From contig NZ_OY775906.1 of NCBI RefSeq assembly GCF_963675065.1, positions 722,001-786,000 of the forward strand: DNA of 64,000 nucleotides, written 5' to 3'. The translations under genes were made by a program, and so were the position numbers. Shown here in pieces: positions 15,548 to 24,329 of the stretch; the first letter of the stretch is position 1; every line of letters starts with the position of its first letter. The notes beneath the pieces are model-generated. The model was given only the letters and a program-made list of their open reading frames with translations. It had not been told where the DNA came from and did no database searches. The stretch comes from an uncultured Draconibacterium sp. (GTDB lineage: Bacteria; Bacteroidota; Bacteroidia; Bacteroidales; Prolixibacteraceae).

Positions 15548-17245
15548 TCACTTCCAAAAGTGAGTTTCATAAACCGCATTGTTATTTCGATAGTCGGTAA
15601 TTGTTAATTTGAAGGTATGGTCTTTACCCAGTTCAAATCGCTCCTTATCGAAATAATGGGTTATTGTGGCTGTTTTTGCATCGTATTCAAAAAGTGCCCA
15701 TTTCCCGTCAAGCAAACCTTCAATGGCTTTTATACCGGCAAGATCATCCTTAATTTTAAATCGTATCCGGCTCGACTCAGTAAGCGTGTTATCCGCAATG
15801 CTCAATGGTGTTATTTCCGGCGGAATCGTGTCAACCGTAACAGCATAAACGCCAAGATTGCGCGTCTCTGTTGTTACCCATCCATTTTCATATCGCCCAC
15901 CAGCAGCACTGAATTCCCCAGTTACCGGGTGAATGTAGGCCATTATAACTTTCGATTCGAGATGCTTTGGAAGACGGTTGGCGCGAATGGCAATTGTTGC
16001 ATTTGTATGCAATGGAACGGTATTGTTGTGAAATAAATGATAATCGGAGTAAAAATCGGAAGAAGCCTTTTCTGTGTGGTATTCAAAACGAAAATCAGCG
16101 TATAAAGCTCCTGCAGGAATTTCCACCTGAACCGAATCGTTTTGAAATCGATTGAAATGGTTATAAGCAAATAGTTCTCCTCCAGGAGAGTCGGTTTTTA
16201 CAGCTGCATTTTTACCCACAATAGCAAAGTCGATCAACGAGGTATTTCCATACGAGTCTTGCAGTTCTATTCCAATATTTCCGTTTTGCCCGTTCTTGGG
16301 AATAATGTGTCCTTCTGAGCCATTGTGTGTGTATATGGGAAGTTTGTTTCCCGGATCGATCCAGGTTTTTATGTAACGGCGTTTATCAGTTTTGTACTTA
16401 CTGTATACGATATGACTGTTAATAAAACGCGTATTGCTAAACGAAAGACGATTCAATGAGAAAGAGAACTGATCTTCGTTATTCAACGACATGCGCAGCA
16501 GGTTTATACCGCACTTGTTGTAAGTATCGTTAAAATAATCGTTGGTTTGTATGGCAACGCCAATTTCTCCCCAGGCAGGAATTGTTGGATTGTTTTTTAA
16601 GTGGTATTTACCATCGTAAAAAACCACAGGATAACTTTTTGGCGTGTGCGAATAAGCCACATGCGAACTGTCGGAGAGCGGAACTAACAACACCGAAAAT
16701 ATTTTTGGGGCAATATTATCTTTCACCGGAAAGCCGAAATCTAAAGGATTGAGCGGCTCTTCGGTTTTGGTATCCCGAATCTCGAAATGCAAATGTGGTC
16801 CGCCCGAACTACCGCTGTTCCCGCTTTTGGCAATCTCTTCATCCTGTTTTACCGGAAATCGATAAGACGGAACCTGTAGATCGAGCCGAAAAGATTGTTT
16901 TTCGTATTGCTGATCTTTTACATACTTCGCTATTTCGTGACTAAAAGCTTTTAAATGTCCGTAAACCGAAGTGGTTCCGTTGGGATGATCGATATACAAG
17001 GCGTTGCCGTAACCTGTTGGCGAAACTACAATGCGCGATATAAATCCATCGGCAACAGCATAAACCGGCAAACCTGTTGTCCCCTGGGTTTTAATGTCGA
17101 TGCCCGAATGAAAATGATTGCTGCGCAGCTCGGCAAAACTTCCGCTAAGCAGCAACGGAATCTTCAGTGGATCGGTATAATAGCGTTGTTGCGCCATTCC
17201 AAACAAGGCGAAAAAAAGAAAAAGAGGTGTAAAAAATGTTTTCAT
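15548..17245 (-). CDS. Secreted M23 (LytM) metallopeptidase
   Basis: A 565-residue protein with a signal peptide (residues 1-19) and an N-terminal M23 domain. The zinc ligands are H46 and D50 (HFHSGID) and H153 in HLHF (151-154), with H97 in VYGHL completing the site, so this domain should be active. M23 enzymes cut peptide crosslinks of peptidoglycan. The C-terminal two thirds is beta-rich with an Ig-like last part (about 450-565). The gene is the first of an apparent operon with anmK. Its start is the only ATG that keeps the signal peptide. Confidence 0.92.
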   Translation of the reverse strand: MKTFFTPLFLFFALFGMAQQRYYTDPLKIPLLLSGSFAELRSNHFHSGIDIKTQGTTGLPVYAVADGFISRIVVSPTGYGNALYIDHPNGTTSVYGHLKAFSHEIAKYVKDQQYEKQSFRLDLQVPSYRFPVKQDEEIAKSGNSGSSGGPHLHFEIRDTKTEEPLNPLDFGFPVKDNIAPKIFSVLLVPLSDSSHVAYSHTPKSYPVVFYDGKYHLKNNPTIPAWGEIGVAIQTNDYFNDTYNKCGINLLRMSLNNEDQFSFSLNRLSFSNTRFINSHIVYSKYKTDKRRYIKTWIDPGNKLPIYTHNGSEGHIIPKNGQNGNIGIELQDSYGNTSLIDFAIVGKNAAVKTDSPGGELFAYNHFNRFQNDSVQVEIPAGALYADFRFEYHTEKASSDFYSDYHLFHNNTVPLHTNATIAIRANRLPKHLESKVIMAYIHPVTGEFSAAGGRYENGWVTTETRNLGVYAVTVDTIPPEITPLSIADNTLTESSRIRFKIKDDLAGIKAIEGLLDGKWALFEYDAKTATITHYFDKERFELGKDHTFKLTITDYRNNNAVYETHFWK

Positions 17246-17588
17246 CGTTGTTTAATCCGTAATAGTTAATCTCCACTAAGCAAACAGTTCTATGCGACAA
17301 AGTTTCGTTCCCATTTTCGGAATTCAATAATGGACTCAACGAAGTCGGGATTAACCCGGAGAACATATTCATTACTCGAATTAAATAATTTTTCCGGGAT
17401 AATTGGAGGCACCAAATTTAATTAATTTATAACGGCTGCAAGTCTTGTTTTCAACTTTGTGTTCTAATCTTCATTCATCTTCAACAAACAACTAACATAG
17501 CTTTGTTAGCATAAAAAGAATGCAATCGATTTGATTTCCTTTTACAATCAGGAAAAAAAGTTAACTTTGTTCGCGAAATGCAGCTAAA
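17246..17588. other. Gap between divergent genes with the zapA-operon promoter
   Basis: This 343-base gap separates the divergent M23 and ZapB-like genes. The only clear element is the -7 box at 17562-17569. No gene or strong palindrome was seen in the remainder. Confidence 0.5.
17562..17569 (+). promoter_or_regulatory. -7 box (TAACTTTG) of the ZapB-like/zapA operon
   Basis: An exact TAnnTTTG, 19 bases ahead of the ATG at 17589, giving a short leader. No convincing -33 element. Confidence 0.55.
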
Positions 17589-17882
17589 ATGACCGAAGAG
17601 GATCACTTGCTACTTAATGATTTAAAGCGCAATACACAGCAACTGTTCGAAAAATACAATGAATTGGAACAGAAAAATAAAATGCTGAGTGAACAGGTAG
17701 AGAACCTGAAGCAGGAAATTGAATTAATGGAGCATGAAAAGATTGAATTAGGTCGGAGTTACAAGCAACTGAAAGTAGCCAACCGGATTTTATCAGAACG
17801 AGATGAAAACGGTGAAGCTAAACAGAGAATTGACTTTTTGATACGGGAGATTGATAAATGTATCGCATTACTAAACAGGTAA
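17589..17882 (+). CDS. ZapB-like coiled-coil protein
   Basis: The 97-residue protein is almost wholly alpha-helical with heptad spacing (LLLNDLKRNTQQLFEKYNELEQKNKML and onward), no membrane segment and no enzyme motif. A short coiled-coil gene directly ahead of zapA is a regular arrangement in Bacteroidota. It is the counterpart in size and character of ZapB, the coiled-coil partner that ZapA binds at the Z-ring in enterobacteria, but sequence homology to ZapB is not evident. The zapA start codon follows after 4 bases. Confidence 0.75.
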   Translation: MTEEDHLLLNDLKRNTQQLFEKYNELEQKNKMLSEQVENLKQEIELMEHEKIELGRSYKQLKVANRILSERDENGEAKQRIDFLIREIDKCIALLNR

Positions 17883-17886
17883 TGTT

Positions 17887-18189
17887 TTGAAAGATAAAGA
17901 CTTTAGAATACATATTAAGATTGATGGACGGGTTTACCCTCTAAACATCAATCGCGACGAAGAAGAGAGATACCGAAGAGCTGCAAAGATTGTTGAAGAA
18001 ACGATTTCATCATTTCGAAAAATGTTTCAGGATAACGACAATCAGGATATTTTGGCAATGTCCGCATTTCAGGTAGCACTACGTTACACTGAAGAGCAAC
18101 AGAGCCGGGATTACTCTCAATTCGTTGATGATATAAAGGATATAAAGGATGATATTTCTGACTTTCTTAAGGAAAAGGAAGAGAAATAA
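17887..18189 (+). CDS. zapA: Cell division protein ZapA (TTG start)
   Basis: The 100-residue protein matches ZapA: an N-terminal beta strand region (RIHIKIDGRVYPLNI), the NRDEEERYRRAAKIVEE block, then DILAMSAFQVALRY and a C-terminal coiled coil. ZapA tetramers crosslink FtsZ filaments. The frame has no ATG near its start: the ATG at 17882 overlaps the previous stop but reads TTT TGA at once. The TTG at 17887 gives the normal N terminus, so translation probably begins there, 4 bases behind the upstream gene, a set-up that would tie ZapA output to the coiled-coil gene. Confidence 0.9.
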   Translation: MKDKDFRIHIKIDGRVYPLNINRDEEERYRRAAKIVEETISSFRKMFQDNDNQDILAMSAFQVALRYTEEQQSRDYSQFVDDIKDIKDDISDFLKEKEEK

Positions 18190-18210
18190 AGTCTGAATAC
18201 ATAAATAATC

Positions 18211-18263
18211 AAAGCCCGTATTAGGCCGGTTCTAACGAGAACCAGGTTTATTACGGGTTTTTT
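18211..18263 (+). terminator. Long hairpin with T run between zapA and rny
   Basis: CCCGTA pairs with TACGGG, TTAGGCC with GGTTTA (one slip), and GGTTCT with AGAACC around AACG, followed by six T. It is about 50 bases long and lies 22 bases past zapA and 20 bases ahead of rny. It may be a plain terminator, or an attenuator if rny is read from the same message. Confidence 0.7.
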
Positions 18264-18283
18264 AGTAACTAATTATTTGAAAT

Positions 18284-19837
18284 ATGGATATAATAATAGG
18301 TGTAGCCGCAGGGTTTATTGTGGGAGGCGCTTTAGCTTATCTGGTGTGGGATAAGGCCCTGAAGGCGAAAAAGAATCGGATTATCGGCGAAGGAAAATCC
18401 GAGGCCGAAGTGATTAAAAAAGATAAAATATTGCAGGCTAAAGAAAAGTTTCTGCAGTTAAAATCGGAACACGAAAAGTACATTAATGAGAAGAGTTCGC
18501 ATTTGGCGAAGGAAGAAAACAAGTACAAACAACGTGAGACAACTTTAAATCAACGTCGCGATGAGTTAAATCGAAAAACAAAAGAATTTGAAACGACACG
18601 TCGTGAAGTTGAAGCTATTCGCGAGAATTTGAATACACAATTACAGCGTGTAGAACATAAAAGCGAAGAGCTTGACAAAGTGCACAGACAGCACCTTGAA
18701 AAACTAGAGCAAATTTCAGGACTTTCGGCTGATGATGCAAAAGAGCAGTTGGTAGAATCGTTACAGGAAGAAGCCAAAACTGAAGCCGTTGCATACATTA
18801 ACGAAATAATGGAAGAGGCGAAACAAACAGCTAACAAGGAAGCAAAAAAGATCGTTGTAAAATCGATTCAACGTGTGGCTACCGAAACGGCTATTGAAAA
18901 CGCTGTTACTATTTTCCACATTGAAAGCGATGAGATTAAAGGACGAATTATTGGTCGAGAAGGCCGTAACATTCGTGCACTTGAAGCTGCTACCGGTGTT
19001 GAAATTGTTGTTGATGATACTCCTGAAGCCATTGTGCTTTCAGCTTTCGATCCGGTACGTCGCGAGATTGCCCGCCTGGCTTTACACCAGCTGGTAACCG
19101 ACGGACGTATCCACCCGGCACGAATTGAGGAAGTGGTACAGAAAGTAAAAAAACAAATTGATGAAGAAGTGATCGAAACCGGTAAACGAACCGCCATCGA
19201 TCTTGGAATTCATGGTTTACACCCTGAGTTGATTCGTTTGGTAGGTAAAATGAAGTACCGTTCGTCATACGGACAAAACCTTCTGCAACACTCGCGCGAG
19301 GTAGCTAACCTTTGTGCTACAATGGCGTCGGAGCTGGGATTAAATCCTAAAAAGGCAAAACGTGCCGGACTGTTGCACGATATTGGTAAAGTGCCGGATG
19401 ACGAGCCGGAATTGCCACACGCAGTACTGGGTATGAAACTCGCCGAGAAATTCAAGGAGAAGCCAGATATTTGCAATGCGATTGGAGCGCACCACGACGA
19501 AGTGGAAATGCAATCGTTATTTGCACCAATCGTTCAGGTTTGTGATGCCATTTCAGGTGCTCGACCGGGTGCCCGTCGCGAAGTGGTTGAATCGTACATT
19601 AAACGATTGAAAGACCTTGAAGACCTGGCGCTTTCTTATCCTGGAGTATTAAAAACCTATGCTATCCAGGCAGGTAGAGAACTACGTGTTATTGTTGGAG
19701 CCGAAAAAATGAATGACCAGGAAACAGAACAACTTTCATACGATATCTCTAAACGTATTCAGGATGAAATGACTTATCCGGGACAAATTAAAATTACTGT
19801 TATCAGGGAAACCCGTGCAGTAAGCTACGCGAAGTAA
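18284..19837 (+). CDS. rny: Ribonuclease Y
   Basis: The 517-residue protein has the full RNase Y layout: an N-terminal membrane helix (residues 3-22), a long charged coiled coil (about 25-190), a KH domain (IKGRIIGREGRNIRALE, about 215-275) and an HD domain with LLHDIGK (H365, D366). The C-terminal VIRETRAV end is also typical. RNase Y is a membrane-bound endonuclease that starts mRNA decay. In Bacteroidota the gene commonly sits behind zapA, as it does here. Confidence 0.97.
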   Translation: MDIIIGVAAGFIVGGALAYLVWDKALKAKKNRIIGEGKSEAEVIKKDKILQAKEKFLQLKSEHEKYINEKSSHLAKEENKYKQRETTLNQRRDELNRKTKEFETTRREVEAIRENLNTQLQRVEHKSEELDKVHRQHLEKLEQISGLSADDAKEQLVESLQEEAKTEAVAYINEIMEEAKQTANKEAKKIVVKSIQRVATETAIENAVTIFHIESDEIKGRIIGREGRNIRALEAATGVEIVVDDTPEAIVLSAFDPVRREIARLALHQLVTDGRIHPARIEEVVQKVKKQIDEEVIETGKRTAIDLGIHGLHPELIRLVGKMKYRSSYGQNLLQHSREVANLCATMASELGLNPKKAKRAGLLHDIGKVPDDEPELPHAVLGMKLAEKFKEKPDICNAIGAHHDEVEMQSLFAPIVQVCDAISGARPGARREVVESYIKRLKDLEDLALSYPGVLKTYAIQAGRELRVIVGAEKMNDQETEQLSYDISKRIQDEMTYPGQIKITVIRETRAVSYAK

Positions 19838-19859
19838 GAAGTACAAATTGACAGATATA

Positions 19860-19892
19860 AAAAACTTCGACCGTTTGGTCGAAGTTTTTTTA
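19860..19892 (+). terminator. Rho-independent terminator of rny
   Basis: AAAACTTCGACC pairs with TGGTCGAAGTTTT around a GTT loop, and is followed by T residues; 22 bases after the rny stop codon. Confidence 0.9.
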
Positions 19893-20522
19893 TGTCTAAA
19901 ATTTTGCCACTTGAATGAATATTCTTAAAAGCTAGGTGGATTAAAATATTGAGATAGCAGAAGAGTTACTGTAACTTTCTGCCTGCCGGCGGCCTTCATT
20001 TTTGTCTTGACACAAAAACGAAGCAAAAAGGTCAAGGCTGCTTTTGCTCTTAATCCTCCGTTTTCATAAAACCAAAATTCGGACTGGTGATCTCCTCGAT
20101 TCCTCGGAGCTTCCCGCTCTCATTAAGGTTTTATTTCAACTCCGGGCAAAGATCAAAAGAGGCCGTCCACTGATGTATGGTCTGCCGCATCAGAGCCTGG
20201 TCTCGTCCGGTGAGCCGGAAAACAAGCATTGACGGCGTTAAAAAATTACTGTTGCCCGCCTGCCGGCCGGCAGGTTTGAGGAGGTACGACTGCCTGTCTC
20301 GATCGTAGCATCGGGAATTTTCAGGAATTTTAGCCGTTGCAGCGTAGCTTTTCCGAGCGAAGCGGGCGTAGCCTTGGATTTTCTGTCTACCCTTTGGGCT
20401 AAGCCAACGAGTAGAATCTGTCTGATAAGACCAAAGCCTGTTTTCTGTGGTTGGTGGCTCAATCTAATCTTGAATCTTCTTGGGTAAGAAATTCTTTCTT
20501 TAACGGAATTCTCATTTATCCT
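19893..20522. repeat. Gene-free region with palindromic repeats
   Basis: About 630 bases without a credible gene. Seen elements: a CTTGAC/GTCAAG inverted repeat (20006-20011 and 20031-20036) around an A-rich loop, and a perfect 16-base palindrome CCTGCCGGCCGGCAGG at 20259-20274. It is more GC-rich and patchy than its neighbours. From general knowledge, blocks like this with an ACGAAGCAAAAAG core recur between genes in Bacteroidota. The two short frames inside (20044-20232 plus, 20238-20462 minus) look random. Confidence 0.5.
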
Positions 20523-21395
20523 CTAAAACAAGCTAAGCAACTGTTTTATCTTTTCTTCCTTTTCCGTAAAACCAACAGAATTGTAGGCCTCAAGCATCGA
20601 TTCTACCAAACGTTCTATAAACAAAACATCAGGTTTTGGCTCTGCATATTCTCTTATAGGTCGGTATTCATTTCTTTTCAGATGGTAATCAATTTCTTTG
20701 CGGCTGGTAATCGATCCTTTATTCGAAGGATTGATATAGAATAATACTTCTGTTTCGCGAGTTGAGCCATGTACCTTTTGTGCCAGTTCGGCATCAACAA
20801 TAGCTACCAGCGGGTTTTTAGGGAAATCAACCAAATATGCAGGAAGCTCGATGGCGCGTGCAATAATCGTATAAAAAATACTCATCGAAACCGGATTGCC
20901 ACGTTTGGTGTCCAAAATCTGGTTTAAAAAGCAGTTTTGTGGCGAATTAGGATTGCTCAAATTCACTGAATAACCATTTAAATTAAAAATGAAGTGGTTT
21001 AATATGGTTGTCTTTTCAAGTAGTGTTAACGAGTTATTCAGTTCCAGCCAAATCGATTTTCGCAGGTTTTCAATCTTTAAGGTCAGGTTTAACGGATTGA
21101 GGTCGGGGTACTGAAATTTATCCACCGCACAAAATCCTTCAAAAAGATCCTGCGTTCCCGGCGTTTGATTGATCCAGCTTTTCAGCCCGCTAAAAGTTCT
21201 TTTAAACTGAAGGCTTTGAATTATATTTTCAATACGGCTCTGACTGTTCTCATCAAAACTTTGTTCCCACTTTTTTTCCAAAGCTGGAATAATCTCTTCA
21301 TCTTCTTTTAGCAATTCCTGTTGAACCATCTGGAACACTGTTGTATCCGGATCATCAAGGAGGGTGATTAGTGCATCAAGTTTTTCCTGGTTCAT
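20523..21395 (-). CDS. SirB1-like transglutaminase-fold protein
   Basis: The 290-residue protein matches the SirB1/Transglut_core2 family: an N-terminal helical part (LDDPDTTVFQMVQQELL), then FCAVDKFQYPDLNPLNLTLKIENLRKSIW, a NCFLNQILDTKRGNPVSMSIFYTIIARAIELPAYLVDFPKN block, the region where the transglutaminase-type cysteine and conserved RxGxP-like segment occur. The family's biochemical role is not settled. It starts 2 bases behind the nucleoside phosphorylase gene, so both form an operon read from the promoter at 22289-22319. Confidence 0.85.
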   Translation of the reverse strand: MNQEKLDALITLLDDPDTTVFQMVQQELLKEDEEIIPALEKKWEQSFDENSQSRIENIIQSLQFKRTFSGLKSWINQTPGTQDLFEGFCAVDKFQYPDLNPLNLTLKIENLRKSIWLELNNSLTLLEKTTILNHFIFNLNGYSVNLSNPNSPQNCFLNQILDTKRGNPVSMSIFYTIIARAIELPAYLVDFPKNPLVAIVDAELAQKVHGSTRETEVLFYINPSNKGSITSRKEIDYHLKRNEYRPIREYAEPKPDVLFIERLVESMLEAYNSVGFTEKEEKIKQLLSLF

Positions 21396-21397
21396 GC

Positions 21398-22267
21398 CTA
21401 ATTACTTAAATTATCGAGTACTGCTTTAATTAATTTTTTCATCTCTTCGCGGTAGTTTTCGTTAGCTGTTAGCGTAACCCGGTTGGCAATAATTAAACAT
21501 ACCGTAAGCGCGTTGTGCCCCATTAATTTCGACAAGCCATAAATGGCCGAGCTCTCCATTTCGAAATTGGTTATCCGCAAATCTTTGTACGAAAAGGTTT
21601 CAACCAACTCGTTTAATTGAGGGAAAGCCAAAGGTAAGCGCAACTCCCGGCCTTGTGGAGCATAAAAGCCCGGCGCCGAAATGGTAACACCTTTTTTATA
21701 CTGTTCATCCGAAAATTTATCCAGTAAACTTTGTCCGGCATCAACGGTATATGGTGCAGCCAGCGAGTCACTCCATTGGGTATGATTTCGAAAAGCAGCT
21801 TCAAACTCCATGTCGCAAACCTGTTCGCGGTTGGCATAGTAATTTAACAAACCATCGAACCCGATCGACTTTTTAGAAACCACAAAACTGTTTACCGGAA
21901 GATCGGTTTGTAATCCACCCGATGTGCCAATACGAACGATATCAAGCGAACTCAATTCCTTTTTAACGCTGCGCGTTTCCAGGTCGATATTCACCAATGC
22001 ATCCAATTCATTTAATACAATATCTATATTGTCGGTGCCGATTCCGGTTGAAATAATGGAGATTTTCTTTTGCTTGTAGAATCCGGTAACCGTTTTAAAT
22101 TCACGGTTTTGAACCGTAAAAACAATTTCGTCGAAAAAACCGGCAATGGTATCAACGCGGGCAGGATCGCCAACAAGAATGATTTGCCTGCCGATGTTTT
22201 CAGGTTTTAAATGTAAATGGAATATACTTCCATCACTATTTAAGATTAGCTCTGAGTGTTTAATCAT
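21398..22267 (-). CDS. Nucleoside phosphorylase (uridine phosphorylase-like)
   Basis: The 289-residue protein belongs to the PNP/UDP family of nucleoside phosphorylases. Seen motifs: VGDPARVDTIAGFFDE (phosphate-binding loop), TGIGTDNIDIVLNEL, VRIGTSGGLQTDLPVNSFVV and the C-terminal NFEMESSAIYGLSKLMGH, whose E-M-E binds the ribose. These enzymes split nucleosides with phosphate for base salvage. Uridine phosphorylase is the closest general match, but substrate choice cannot be read off. It heads a two-gene operon with a good -33/-7 promoter. Confidence 0.9.
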   Translation of the reverse strand: MIKHSELILNSDGSIFHLHLKPENIGRQIILVGDPARVDTIAGFFDEIVFTVQNREFKTVTGFYKQKKISIISTGIGTDNIDIVLNELDALVNIDLETRSVKKELSSLDIVRIGTSGGLQTDLPVNSFVVSKKSIGFDGLLNYYANREQVCDMEFEAAFRNHTQWSDSLAAPYTVDAGQSLLDKFSDEQYKKGVTISAPGFYAPQGRELRLPLAFPQLNELVETFSYKDLRITNFEMESSAIYGLSKLMGHNALTVCLIIANRVTLTANENYREEMKKLIKAVLDNLSN

Positions 22268-22288
22268 TGTTTGCTTTTATTATCCGAC

Positions 22289-22319
22289 CAAATCTATTTA
22301 AAATAACGTGGAACACCAA
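22289..22319 (-). promoter_or_regulatory. Promoter of the nucleoside phosphorylase operon
   Basis: On the minus strand a TTG (22319-22317) and TAGATTTG (22296-22289, exact TAnnTTTG) are 20 bases apart; the start codon follows 21 bases later. Confidence 0.6.
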
Positions 22320-22474
22320 TGGCCGTGCGGAAAACATATAAACATCTAAGAACGAAGCTTTTCTTTTTGATTTGTGATTTTGTTAAAAACATAGAATATG
22401 TTAAACAGGAGGGCTGAAAATTGGATAATTCATTAGAATATTACGTTTTAATACTGAAAAACCCATTAAATTTT

Positions 22475-22482
22475 TATTTTTG
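22475..22482 (+). promoter_or_regulatory. -7 box (TATTTTTG) of the repeat/PAS gene pair
   Basis: An exact TAnnTTTG, 29 bases ahead of the ATG at 22512. The -33 element is not clear. Confidence 0.5.
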
Positions 22483-22511
22483 ATACAAATACGAATCTAA
22501 TAGCAAACCAG

Positions 22512-24329
22512 ATGTCATTTAAAATTTTTTCGCTTCAACTTACAGGTAAAATCAAGTCGGTTGAGGTAATCGAGAAAAAGCGCAAGCAATTAGCCGACGA
22601 TTACGCTGAGTTTTTAAAAACACAAAATTCAGAAGAGTTGAAAACATTTTTAGAGTTGGAAAAATATGTTACTTCCAGTGAATTTGACTCTAAAAAGAAG
22701 GAGATTGAAGGACAATCCTATAAGGGAAGCGAAGAGGAAAAGCAATTAAAGGAATTTCAACGCTTGCAAAAAGCAACACGCATAAAGAATTATTTTAAGG
22801 TAGAAGGTTCTGCTGATCTGGTTCGGTATGAGAAAGAAAAAGAATCGCAGAAACTGGCAGACTTTTATGCCCTTGAAGAATATGTGAAAGACGGCGATTT
22901 TGAAAAAGACAAAAAGGAAATTAAAGGCCAGGTTTTTAAAGGATCGGCAGAGGAGAAGCATTTAAGGGAATTGAAAAAGCTTGAAAAATCGGCCGGTATA
23001 AAAGCATATAATGAGCTGGAAGGTTCGGAAAAACTGAAAAAACACAAGGCATTTGAGGCTTCAGATAAATTAAAGCAATACAAGGAGTTAAAAACGGCAG
23101 CAGTAAACGATAGCGAAAAGAAAAAGGAGTTTAACCGTTTGAGCAAGGATTCGGCGGTGGTAAATTATTTCAAGTTCGAGAAATCGAAAAAACTGAAGTT
23201 GTATCATGAGATTAGCGGAAGTCATAACCTGGTTCGTTACAAGGAATTAAAAGAACAGGTAAACTCCGAAGAGTTTAAAAAGAAGGTTGCCTTTTTAAAA
23301 GATAAAAAGAAGTTTGAAAAAAGTGAAGCCTACAAAAAATACACAGATTATAAAAAACTGGCTGGAGATCCGGTGGTAACTTTTGTGTTAAAATACGAGA
23401 AATCTAAACTCTACAAAAACTACCTCGACGTTAAAGAATCGTTTGACTTAAAACGACATAACGAACTTAAAGAGTTAATCGAATCGGAAGAATATAAAAA
23501 GCAAAAAGCGTGGTTGGAAGACAAAAAACGCTGGGATAAAACAGAAGATGCCCAAAAGTTAAAACAATACGAAACTGAGAAGAAGAAACCGGAATTTGTA
23601 AAATATTTCAAATACAAAGACAGCAGCGATTTTGACTTTTATAAAAATTGGGATGTAGTATTTGAGGATTCGTTTGGCGATAAAAAACTGGATGACGCCA
23701 AATGGATGACAAGCTCGTTAACGGCTTCAAAAACCTTGGGGCAAAACTATGCAATGCAAGGTGATTTAAGTATTTTCACTGATGGCTCGAACATTCAAAC
23801 CGGAAATAAGCTGAGTATTCAGGTTAAAAGAGAAAACAAAGAAGGTATGGTTTGGCAAATGCCTGCCGGTTTCGTACCTGCTGATTTCGAGTACACATCA
23901 GGAATGATTAGTTCGGGCGAGAATTTCCAATTCGAGGAAGGAATTGTAGAAGCCAAAATATATTTTAACCCGGTAAAACAAGTGGCCAGTTCATTTTTCC
24001 TTGCCAATGGCAGCAACGTTCCGCGTGTTAACCTGGTTGAAATGGGGGCAAAAAATGTTCTGGGTATTTACACCATGAACGGAAGTGGGAAAATAGCTTC
24101 GGAAGGATTGGAGATCAATAACCTGAAACAAGGAGCTTATATTTTCTCGCTCGAGAAATCGGGGGCAACTTTTACATGGAAGATTAATGAACAGGAAGTT
24201 TTACAGCTGAACAACAACGATTTAAATAAACCTTTGGAGCTAAATGCTTCAAGTCTTGTAATTGATAAATTACCAGGATCATCAGCAAATTTTGATGTTG
24301 AATGGGTAAAATGCTATCGTAAAAAATGA
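22512..24329 (+). CDS. Charged helical-repeat protein with a C-terminal GH16-like (probably inactive) domain
   Basis: A 605-residue protein with no signal peptide. Residues 45 to about 380 are K/E-rich helical repeats of about 72 residues: copies near 48-119 and 120-192 share blocks such as KKEIxGQxxKGSxEEKxL, and degenerate copies near 247-318 and 319-380 share ELKExxxSEExKKxxAxLxDKK. Residues 384-605 resemble a GH16/concanavalin-type jelly roll: VVFEDSFGD, DDAKWMTSS, YTSGMISSGENF, EEGIVEAKIYF. The GH16 catalytic ExDxxE position reads RVNLVE (505-510), so the nucleophile and middle aspartate are gone. It is likely a cytoplasmic, non-catalytic binding protein. The ATG of the PAS gene overlaps its stop. 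Function unknown. Confidence 0.82.
   Translation: MSFKIFSLQLTGKIKSVEVIEKKRKQLADDYAEFLKTQNSEELKTFLELEKYVTSSEFDSKKKEIEGQSYKGSEEEKQLKEFQRLQKATRIKNYFKVEGSADLVRYEKEKESQKLADFYALEEYVKDGDFEKDKKEIKGQVFKGSAEEKHLRELKKLEKSAGIKAYNELEGSEKLKKHKAFEASDKLKQYKELKTAAVNDSEKKKEFNRLSKDSAVVNYFKFEKSKKLKLYHEISGSHNLVRYKELKEQVNSEEFKKKVAFLKDKKKFEKSEAYKKYTDYKKLAGDPVVTFVLKYEKSKLYKNYLDVKESFDLKRHNELKELIESEEYKKQKAWLEDKKRWDKTEDAQKLKQYETEKKKPEFVKYFKYKDSSDFDFYKNWDVVFEDSFGDKKLDDAKWMTSSLTASKTLGQNYAMQGDLSIFTDGSNIQTGNKLSIQVKRENKEGMVWQMPAGFVPADFEYTSGMISSGENFQFEEGIVEAKIYFNPVKQVASSFFLANGSNVPRVNLVEMGAKNVLGIYTMNGSGKIASEGLEINNLKQGAYIFSLEKSGATFTWKINEQEVLQLNNNDLNKPLELNASSLVIDKLPGSSANFDVEWVKCYRKK

Noticed and set aside
17882..17890. ATG overlapping the stop of the ZapB-like gene as the zapA start.
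   Set aside because: It is in another frame and reaches TGA after one codon; the TTG at 17887 is in frame with ZapA.
20044..20462. Two short open frames in the gene-free block.
   Set aside because: They overlap palindromic repeats, have no domain features and no promoter or start signal.
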